Below are positions 55,119-61,283 of a stretch of 64,000 bases of DNA, in pieces. The translations under genes and the position numbers were made by a program. Under the pieces are notes generated by a model that was not told where the DNA came from, did not search any database, and worked only from the letters and a program-made list of their open reading frames with translations. Origin of the DNA: Rhizobium sp. RU36D (lineage in GTDB: Bacteria; Pseudomonadota; Alphaproteobacteria; Rhizobiales; Rhizobiaceae); assembly GCF_900176345.1 (NCBI RefSeq), contig NZ_FWXU01000017.1, positions 62,001 through 126,000 on the forward strand. The letters are read 5' to 3'. Each line of letters opens with the position of its first letter. The first letter of the stretch is position 1.

Positions 55119-56339
55119 ATGGTGCTTTCGGGAAAGCGCATTCTGCTGATCATATCAGGCGGTATCGCCGCCTATAAAAGCCTCGATCTGATCCGTCGGT
55201 TGCGGGAACGCGGCGCTGAAGTGCGCCCTGTCATGACGCGGGCGGCCCAGGAATTCGTGACGCCACTCGCCGTCGGCGCGCTTTCCGCATCCCATGTCTA
55301 TGTCGATCTGTTTTCGCGCGAAGACGAGCAGGATGTCGGCCATATCCGGCTGGCGCGCGATTGCGATCTGATCCTGGTGGCCCCTGCCACAGCCGACCTG
55401 ATGGCGAAGATGGCCCACGGACTGGCCGACGATCTCGCCTCCGCCGTGTTGTTGGCAACCAACCGCCCGGTGCTGCTGGCGCCGGCGATGAACCCGCAGA
55501 TGTGGGCAAACCCGGCAACGCGCCGCAACCGGGCTACACTGGAGGCCGATGGCCGCCACTTCATCGGTCCGATGGCCGGCGAGATGGCCGAAAGCGGCGA
55601 GGCCGGTATCGGCCGTATGGCAGAACCGCTTGAGATCGTATCCGCCGTCATCACCATACTTGATCCAGCGCCGAAGCCGCTGGCCGGCCGCACCGCCATC
55701 GTCACCTCGGGACCGACCCATGAGCCGATCGATCCCGTGCGCTACATCGCTAACCGGTCTTCCGGCCGCCAGGGCCATGCCATTGCCGCGGCACTGGCGA
55801 AGCTGGGAGCGGATGTCACCCTGGTCTCCGGTCCGGTGACGATACCCGACCCGCAGGGGGTGACCACTGTGCATGTGGAACGGGCCGAGGAGATGCGTGA
55901 TGCCGTCGTGTCGCGGCTGCCCGCCGATATTGCCGTCATGGTGGCCGCCGTTGCCGATTGGCGCGTTGCAAGTTCCGCAGACCAGAAGATCAAGAAGCAG
56001 CCGGGCGAGGCGCCTCCTCCCCTGCAGCTCACGGAAAACCCTGACATACTCAAGACCGTCGGGCACCATGAGCAGCGGCCAAAAATCGTGGTGGGCTTTG
56101 CGGCGGAGACGCAGAATGTCGAGGCCAATGGGCGGGCCAAGCTGGAACGCAAGGGCGCCGACCTGATCGTTGCCAATGACGTCTCCCCTGAGACCGGCAT
56201 CATGGGCGGCACGCGCAACAGCGTGAGGATCATTTCCCATCAAGGCGTCGAAGCCTGGCCCGACCTCGACAAGGACGAGGTCGCGACCCGTCTGGCATTG
56301 CTAATTGCGGACAAACTTGCCGAGGAAACAGCACCGTGA
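55119..56339 (+). CDS. coaBC: Bifunctional phosphopantothenoylcysteine decarboxylase/phosphopantothenate-cysteine ligase CoaBC
   Basis: 406 residues. The N-terminal CoaC flavoprotein (about 1-180: ILLIISGGIAAYKSLDLIR, APAMNPQMWANPATRRN) is fused to CoaB (about 190-400: VTSGPTHEPIDPVRYIANRSSG, KIKKQPGE catalytic Lys region, NDVSPETGIMGGTRN). It makes 4'-phosphopantetheine for coenzyme A. In Rhizobiaceae this gene is expected soon after ubiB; here five kilobases intervene. It overlaps the next gene by four bases. Confidence 0.95.
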   Translation: MVLSGKRILLIISGGIAAYKSLDLIRRLRERGAEVRPVMTRAAQEFVTPLAVGALSASHVYVDLFSREDEQDVGHIRLARDCDLILVAPATADLMAKMAHGLADDLASAVLLATNRPVLLAPAMNPQMWANPATRRNRATLEADGRHFIGPMAGEMAESGEAGIGRMAEPLEIVSAVITILDPAPKPLAGRTAIVTSGPTHEPIDPVRYIANRSSGRQGHAIAAALAKLGADVTLVSGPVTIPDPQGVTTVHVERAEEMRDAVVSRLPADIAVMVAAVADWRVASSADQKIKKQPGEAPPPLQLTENPDILKTVGHHEQRPKIVVGFAAETQNVEANGRAKLERKGADLIVANDVSPETGIMGGTRNSVRIISHQGVEAWPDLDKDEVATRLALLIADKLAEETAP

Positions 56340-56698
56340 GCCTGTTCGAGCAGAAAAACTTTCAGGATTTCGTTTCCGGCTTGGCCGGCGTCACCCTTGG
56401 CGACCAGTGGGATTCGCGAGTTGCCAAGGTGGGCGACAAGGTGTTCTCGGTCTGGAATGTCGAAGCCGACCGGGCGCGGATCGTGGTCAAATGTCCCGAA
56501 GAAAGCTTCGAGATCCTGACCGCGCTCGATGGCATCGGCCAGGCACCCTATTTCGCCAAGCGCAAGTGGGTGATGATTTCATCCCATTCGCCGCTGACCG
56601 ACGACGAGATGCGGCACTACCTGACGCGCTCGCATGCCTTGGTCGCCGCAGGGCTCACCAAGAAGCGGCGGGCGGAACTTGGGATTGTCACGGATTGA
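56336..56698 (+). CDS. MmcQ/YjbR-family protein
   Basis: 120 residues beginning at a GTG (56336-56338) that overlaps the coaBC stop (GTGA). The family core VWNVEADRARIVVKCPEESFEIL and the ending ISSHSPLTDDEMRHYLTRSHALV are typical of the double-wing YjbR fold, thought to bind DNA or act as an adaptor. Function is unknown. It is followed by a RIME element. Confidence 0.8.
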   Translation: MSLFEQKNFQDFVSGLAGVTLGDQWDSRVAKVGDKVFSVWNVEADRARIVVKCPEESFEILTALDGIGQAPYFAKRKWVMISSHSPLTDDEMRHYLTRSHALVAAGLTKKRRAELGIVTD

Positions 56699-56701
56699 TT
56701 A

Positions 56702-56806
56702 GAGCATGTCGCGCAAAAGTGTGCCGCGGTTTTGCGATAACGACATGCTCAAAAAACAAAGACTAAAGCGTGGAAAGCGAATCTGAAAGATCGCGACGCG
56801 CTTTAG
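56702..56806. repeat. RIME-type rhizobial palindromic intergenic repeat
   Basis: Two linked palindromes: GAGCATGTCG (56702-56711) with CGACATGCTC (56741-56750), perfect over 10 bp with inner CGCAAAA/TTTTGCG pairing; and TAAAGCG (56764-56770) with CGCTTTA (56799-56805), enclosing GAAAGCGAATCTGAAA. The sequence matches the known rhizobial intergenic mosaic elements. Its right end contains the TAA stop (minus strand) of the amidotransferase gene, so it forms part of that gene's 3' end. Confidence 0.85.
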
Positions 56807-57627
56807 CGCGCAGCGCCCGCCATGACCTCGAATACGGGTTTTGGCGGCAGGCGTGCGGGGCGGAACTCGACGGCATCAAGACCCTTTTCGCTCAGGATCA
56901 CAGCGCTGCCATCCGGGATTTCGACCCAGGTATCGGTCTCATCGTTCAGCGGCTCAGAGACCAGGCAATAGCCGCCATCACCACCCATGGGCGCCGCAAA
57001 CAGCGTCGGCGCCTGGGAATCGGTCGCGTAGCGCACGGCATAGAGCGTGGCACCATCGGAAAAGGCGGCCGTGAAGCGGACGCGCGCAGCACCTGTCAGC
57101 TTGTAGCTCAGCTGTTCGACAAAGCCGATCGCCTCGCTGATCGCATCCAGCGGACGCTCTCGCAAGCCCAGCTGCATGGCCAGCAGAAACAGCAGCTCGG
57201 AATCCGTGGTGCCGTGGCGCGCATGAAAATGCGTATCGTCCAGCATGATTTCCATGGATCGGCGCAGCTGGTCGAAATGATCGATCTGGCCATTGTGCAT
57301 GAACGACCAGTTGTCGTGAACGAAGGGGTGGCAGTTGTCCCGCCGCGTCGCGCCATGGGTGGCGGCGCGCACATGGGCGAGGAACAGCGGCGAGCGGATC
57401 TGGCGCGCCAGGCTCTTCAGATTGCAGTCCGACCAGGCCGGCAGTATATCGCGAAAGCGCCCCGGCTCCGGCCTGTCGCCATACCAGGCAATGCCGAAAC
57501 CATCGGCATTGGTCGGCGTCTTGGCGCGGGTGGCGCAGTGGGACTGCTCGATCAGGGAATGGGCCGGCGAGGTGACGAGCTCTTCCAGATAGAGCGGTTC
57601 GCCGCGATAGGCTGCCCAACGACACAT
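56803..57627 (-). CDS. Class II glutamine amidotransferase domain protein (GATase_4/EgtC-like)
   Basis: 274 residues from the ATG at 57627 (MCRWAAYRGEPLYL), preferred because removal of Met exposes the nucleophile Cys2; a longer frame to 57816 would bury it. Family blocks: TNADGFGIAWYG, LAHVRAATHGATRRDNCHPF, WSFMHNGQIDHF (Asn/Gly of the oxyanion hole) and TTDSELLFLLAMQLG. It looks like the YafJ/EgtC type, which hydrolyses glutamine or gamma-glutamyl amides. No ergothioneine genes are nearby, so the substrate is unknown. Confidence 0.85.
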   Translation of the reverse strand: MCRWAAYRGEPLYLEELVTSPAHSLIEQSHCATRAKTPTNADGFGIAWYGDRPEPGRFRDILPAWSDCNLKSLARQIRSPLFLAHVRAATHGATRRDNCHPFVHDNWSFMHNGQIDHFDQLRRSMEIMLDDTHFHARHGTTDSELLFLLAMQLGLRERPLDAISEAIGFVEQLSYKLTGAARVRFTAAFSDGATLYAVRYATDSQAPTLFAAPMGGDGGYCLVSEPLNDETDTWVEIPDGSAVILSEKGLDAVEFRPARLPPKPVFEVMAGAAR

Positions 57628-57686
57628 TCTACAGCAACTCCGCATTTTCAAGCGAAACAACGCCAATCCATCTTTCGCCTGTTCGG

Positions 57687-57702
57687 CTAACGAAGCGTTA
57701 AC
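57687..57702 (-). promoter_or_regulatory. CtrA-like box between the amidotransferase and pirin genes
   Basis: CTAA-N7-TTAAC differs from the alphaproteobacterial CtrA consensus TTAA-N7-TTAAC at one position. It is 60 bp upstream of the amidotransferase start and 163 bp from the pirin start. Single matches arise by chance. Confidence 0.3.
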
Positions 57703-57864
57703 GGATGGTATATTCATGACAGAAATTTGACTGACACGGCAATCTGTTTTTGCAGTGCGGTCGTATGTTTTGTGAACACTGCGTTCCGATCGGTACCCCT
57801 TCGTGTCCGCGGGCAATGGATTATATTGCTTTCAACAGACAAATCGCTCGAAAGGAGCCCGCTC

Positions 57865-58776
57865 ATGTCCATACGCCCCGTCAAGTATGAAAGCCGAGCC
57901 ACGCCCGCCGTCGAAGGCGCCGGCGTCAAACTGAACCGCGTCTTCGGCTTCGGTGATCCCTCCATGACCGATCCCTTTCTGATGATGGACGACTTCCGCA
58001 ACGACAATCCGCAGGACTATGTGCGCGGCTTTCCCTGGCATCCCCATCGCGGAATCGAAACCATCACCTATGTTCTGGCGGGAACGGTGGAGCATGGGGA
58101 CAGTCTGGGCAATCGCGGCATGCTGGGCGCCGGCGACGTGCAGTGGATGACGGCCGGCAGCGGCATCATGCACCAGGAAATGCCCAAGGGCGATTTCGCC
58201 GGCAAGATGCATGGCTTCCAGCTCTGGGCCAACCTGCCCTCGTCGCTGAAAATGACCGCGCCGCGCTATCAGGACATCAAGGGCGCAGATATCCCTGTCG
58301 TCGTCGATGACGATGGCACCGTCGTGCGCGTCATCACCGGCAATTTCTGGGGCAAGACCGGCCCGGTGGATGGCATAGCCGCCGAACCTGTCTATCTCGA
58401 CATCTCTTTGGCGCCGGGCAAGCGCAAGACCTTCCCGGTCGATACCTATCGCTCCGCCTTCGCCTATATCTTCGCCGGCTCCGGCTCGTTCCGGGATGCC
58501 TCAAAGCCCTTCGGCGTGCGGATCGAGAAAGAGTTTCAGGGCGAGGAACTGAACATCCGCGACCTCTCCGGCAATCGCACGCTTGTCGTTTTCGATACCG
58601 GCGACGAAGTGACGGTTCAGGCCGGTGAGAAGGGTATCCGCTTCCTTCTGGTCTCCGGCAAGCCGATCCAGGAGCCCGTCGCATGGCATGGCCCCATCGT
58701 CATGAACACGCGCGAGGAGCTGATGCAGGCGATGAAGGAACTGCAGAACGGCACCTTCATCAAGGCCGCGCACTGA
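57865..58776 (+). CDS. Pirin-family bicupin protein
   Basis: 303 residues from the ATG at 57865 (MSIRPVKYESRATPAVE), preceded by AAGGAG. The N-terminal cupin shows FPWHPHRGIETITYVLAGTVEHGD (metal ligands His, His, His) and GAGDVQWMTAGSGIMHQEMP (Glu ligand). The C-terminal cupin lacks metal ligands, as usual. Bacterial pirins are iron proteins; some have quercetinase activity and others are regulatory. The AT-rich 237-bp upstream gap is shared with the divergent amidotransferase gene. Confidence 0.9.
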   Translation: MSIRPVKYESRATPAVEGAGVKLNRVFGFGDPSMTDPFLMMDDFRNDNPQDYVRGFPWHPHRGIETITYVLAGTVEHGDSLGNRGMLGAGDVQWMTAGSGIMHQEMPKGDFAGKMHGFQLWANLPSSLKMTAPRYQDIKGADIPVVVDDDGTVVRVITGNFWGKTGPVDGIAAEPVYLDISLAPGKRKTFPVDTYRSAFAYIFAGSGSFRDASKPFGVRIEKEFQGEELNIRDLSGNRTLVVFDTGDEVTVQAGEKGIRFLLVSGKPIQEPVAWHGPIVMNTREELMQAMKELQNGTFIKAAH

Positions 58777-58794
58777 CGCTTTGAGACATCGGCC

Positions 58795-58828
58795 AGAGCC
58801 GCCACACACGCAACGTCGTGGCGGTTCT
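58795..58828. terminator. Bidirectional hairpin between pirin and thiD
   Basis: AGAGCCGCCAC (58795-58805) and GTGGCGGTTCT (58818-58828) pair over 11 bp with one G-T pair and a 12-nt loop, in the 58-bp gap between convergent stop codons. It lacks a T-tract but is very GC-rich. Confidence 0.5.
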
Positions 58829-58834
58829 CGTAAC

Positions 58835-59638
58835 TTAGCCCTGCCACACCTCGTGGAAATGGTGCACCGGTCCATGGCCTGACCCGACCGAGACTTGGCC
58901 TGACGCCGCGATGGCACCGGCCAGATAGGCTTTGGCCACCTGGGCGGCCTCCAGTGGCGAACGCCCCTTGGCAAGCTCGGCAGCCAGAGCGCTGGACAGC
59001 GTGCAGCCCGTGCCGTGGGTATTGCGCGTCTCCACCCTTGCCGCCTCAAGCCATGACGTCCCCTCCGCTGAGATCAGCACGTCGGGACTGTCTTGTGCGG
59101 CCAGATGGCCGCCCTTGACCAGCACGGCGGCCGGCCCAAGTGCCAGCAAGGCGCGCGCCTGCTCCTCCATCTCGGCCCTGTTCTGGGCTTCCGCGCGCCC
59201 CAGCAAGGCTGCGGCCTCGGGCAGGTTTGGCGTCAGCAGCGTCGCGAGCGGCAGCAGCGCGCCGTTCAGGGCGGCCACCGCGTGGCGGTCGAGCAAGGCA
59301 GCGCCGCCCTTTGCGATCATGACCGGGTCCAGCACCACGGGAATACCGCGATGGGGGGAGAGCGCCGCGGCTACCGCCTCGGCAATATCGGCATTGGCGA
59401 TCATGCCGATCTTCACCGCATCGACCCTGACATCGGCAAAGACCATGCGAATCTGCTCAGCGACGAAATCCGGGGGCACGGGATGAACGGCCGAAACCCC
59501 TTGCGTATTCTGGGCGGTCAGCGCCGTGATGACGGCCATGCCATAGACGCCGCGCGCGGAAAAGGCCTTCAGATCCGCCTGGATGCCTGCACCGCCCGAG
59601 GGATCGGAGCCGGCGATCGACAGGACATTGGCGATCAT
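58835..59638 (-). CDS. thiD: Hydroxymethylpyrimidine/phosphomethylpyrimidine kinase ThiD
   Basis: 267 residues. It phosphorylates HMP to HMP-PP for thiamine. Ribokinase-fold signatures: VLSIAGSDPSGGAGIQADLKAF at the start, VLDPVMIAKGGAALL, ALGPAAVLVKGGH and ETRNTHGTGCTLSSALAAELAKG (anion hole and catalytic Asp region near TGTGCT-type loop). It is the last gene of thiM-thiE-thiD and overlaps thiE by four bases. Confidence 0.95.
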   Translation of the reverse strand: MIANVLSIAGSDPSGGAGIQADLKAFSARGVYGMAVITALTAQNTQGVSAVHPVPPDFVAEQIRMVFADVRVDAVKIGMIANADIAEAVAAALSPHRGIPVVLDPVMIAKGGAALLDRHAVAALNGALLPLATLLTPNLPEAAALLGRAEAQNRAEMEEQARALLALGPAAVLVKGGHLAAQDSPDVLISAEGTSWLEAARVETRNTHGTGCTLSSALAAELAKGRSPLEAAQVAKAYLAGAIAASGQVSVGSGHGPVHHFHEVWQG

Positions 59639-60270
59639 GTCCGCGCCTCCCGCACGGCGGATACCAGATCAGCGGTCGCCTGCCTGGGGTCCGGCGTGCC
59701 GCAGATGGCCGAGACCACCGCCAACCCATTGACGCCGGTCTTCAGCGTATCGACCACATGCTGCCGCTTCAGCCCGCCGATCGCAACGACAGGCACACTG
59801 CAAGCTGCCGTGATCGCCGCCAACCCCTCGTAGCCGATGGCCGGGGGATGGCCAGGTTTCGTGGAGGTCGGAAAGACCGGACCGACGCCAACATAGTCAA
59901 CCACGGAGCTATCGAGGGCATGGGCAAGCTCGACCGTCCCGATGGAAAGGCCGAGGATCATGTCCGGCCCGATGCGGCGGCGCACCTCTTCAGCCGCCAT
60001 GTCGGACTGGCCGACATGCACGCCATCCGCGCCGATGGCCATGGCTGCCTCGACATCGTCGTTGACGATCAGCGGCACGCCTGTTCCGGCAAGCACCTGT
60101 TTCAATGCCCCGCCCGTCTCGATCATGGCTGCCGTGTCGGCTCGCTTGTCACGCAGTTGCACGACGGTGGCGCCGCCTTCAACGGCCAGTCGTGCGGTTT
60201 CCACCATGCCCCGCTCCGCGCAAAGGTCAGGGTCGAGCACGAGATAGACGGAAAGATCGATGCGCCTCAT
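59635..60270 (-). CDS. thiE: Thiamine-phosphate synthase ThiE
   Basis: 211 residues. It joins HMP-PP and HET-P into thiamine phosphate. A TIM barrel: GGATVVQLRDKRADTAAM (phosphate site), NDDVEAAMAIGADGVHVGQSDM, and VGVGPVFPTSTKPGHPPAIGYEGLA with C-terminal VVAIGGL. Overlaps thiM by four bases upstream and thiD by four downstream, so the three proteins are translationally linked. Confidence 0.96.
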   Translation of the reverse strand: MRRIDLSVYLVLDPDLCAERGMVETARLAVEGGATVVQLRDKRADTAAMIETGGALKQVLAGTGVPLIVNDDVEAAMAIGADGVHVGQSDMAAEEVRRRIGPDMILGLSIGTVELAHALDSSVVDYVGVGPVFPTSTKPGHPPAIGYEGLAAITAACSVPVVAIGGLKRQHVVDTLKTGVNGLAVVSAICGTPDPRQATADLVSAVREART

Positions 60271-61070
60271 AGCACGACCACCCGTGCCCTGGCGTCGAGA
60301 CCGGCCGGATCGATGCGGGCGAGCGCATCCAGGAAGCCGACGGAGAAGCTGCCCGGACCGGCGGCCGAGCGCCCCGCCTCCTCGCCGGCCACGGCAAAAT
60401 GGCTGAGCGCCGCGATGGTCGTCGCGAAACGATCCGACGGATCGAGCGCGGCATAGGCGCCGACCAGCGCCGTCAGGGAGCAGCCAAGCGCCGTAACCCT
60501 GGGCATCAGCGAAGAGCCACCTGATATGCGGGCGGACCTTGCGCCATCGGTGACATAATCCGTAACGCCGGTCACCGCCACGACGCAGCGTCGCTCTGCG
60601 GCAAGCTCCAGTGCCGCCGCCTCCGCCGCCTCGACCGGATCCTTGGCGTCCACGCCCTTGGCCGCACTGGTGCCGCCGGCGAGCGCAATGATCTCCGACG
60701 CATTGCCCCTGATAATCGTGGGGTTGAGCGCCATGAGTTCACCGACGATGCGGCGGCGATAGCCGGTCGCCATATGCGCGACGGGATCGAGCACCCAGGG
60801 GCGCCCGGCCGCGGTCGTACCGGCTGCGGCGACCTTCATGCCGTCGACCCAGGCGGGCGAGATCGTGCCCATGTTGATGGTCACGGCGCCCGAGAAGCCG
60901 GCGAACTCGCCTGCCTCCTCCTCGGCATGGACCATGGCCGGCGAGGCTCCGGCCGCAAGAAGCACATTGGCCGCGATGTTCATGGCCACGTAGTTGGTGA
61001 TGCATTGAACAAGTGGCGAGTGTTCGCGCAGGCTTGCGAGATAGGTTCCGGGAGTGGTCAGCTTGGTCAT
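60267..61070 (-). CDS. thiM: Hydroxyethylthiazole kinase ThiM
   Basis: 267 residues from the ATG at 61070 (MTKLTTPGTYLASLREHSPLVQCITNYVAMNIAANVLLAAG). It phosphorylates the thiazole moiety in salvage. Motifs: VQCITNYVAMNIAAN, VLDPVAHMATGYRR, IIRGNASEI (GNxxE) and MPRVTALGCSLTALVGA. A longer frame into the riboswitch is rejected. The start codon directly follows a hairpin (61071-61092) that contains its Shine-Dalgarno sequence, and a TPP riboswitch lies upstream. Confidence 0.95.
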   Translation of the reverse strand: MTKLTTPGTYLASLREHSPLVQCITNYVAMNIAANVLLAAGASPAMVHAEEEAGEFAGFSGAVTINMGTISPAWVDGMKVAAAGTTAAGRPWVLDPVAHMATGYRRRIVGELMALNPTIIRGNASEIIALAGGTSAAKGVDAKDPVEAAEAAALELAAERRCVVAVTGVTDYVTDGARSARISGGSSLMPRVTALGCSLTALVGAYAALDPSDRFATTIAALSHFAVAGEEAGRSAAGPGSFSVGFLDALARIDPAGLDARARVVVL

Positions 61071-61092
61071 TTGCCCCTTTCCGACGGGGCAA
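61071..61092 (-). promoter_or_regulatory. Hairpin containing the thiM ribosome-binding site (riboswitch expression platform)
   Basis: On the minus strand TTGCCCC (61092-61086), loop GTCGGAAA and GGGGCAA (61077-61071) pair over 7 bp immediately before the ATG, so the purine-rich GGAAAGGGG is part of the stem-loop. The riboswitch end GGGAGTC (61145-61139) is complementary to GACTCCC (61104-61098) in between. This suggests ligand-dependent exposure of the start. There is no poly-U tract, so translational control is favoured. Confidence 0.6.
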
Positions 61093-61134
61093 GTGCAGGG
61101 AGTCTGAAGGCTAGGAAACGCTGCCGAAGACCCC

Positions 61135-61214
61135 AAGCGACTCCCTCCGCCAGCATTATCTGGTTCAGGTTCAAAGGGTACTTCTCAGTCCGCCTCGCGA
61201 CGAACGCCCCTGTC
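61135..61214 (-). promoter_or_regulatory. TPP (THI-box) riboswitch upstream of thiMED
   Basis: On the minus strand the aptamer shows the conserved elements in order: CTGAGA, then ACCCTTTGAACCTGA, then GATAATGCTGGCG and AGGGA, between the right-hand intergenic gap and the thiM leader. The core matches the well-known THI-box. TPP binding lowers expression of thiM-thiE-thiD. Confidence 0.95.
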
Positions 61215-61283
61215 TCTCAATGGTTGTTTTGTGCCAGACTACGGCGCGGATGTCACCTGGAAAGTTCTGCCGCTCCGTCGGCG

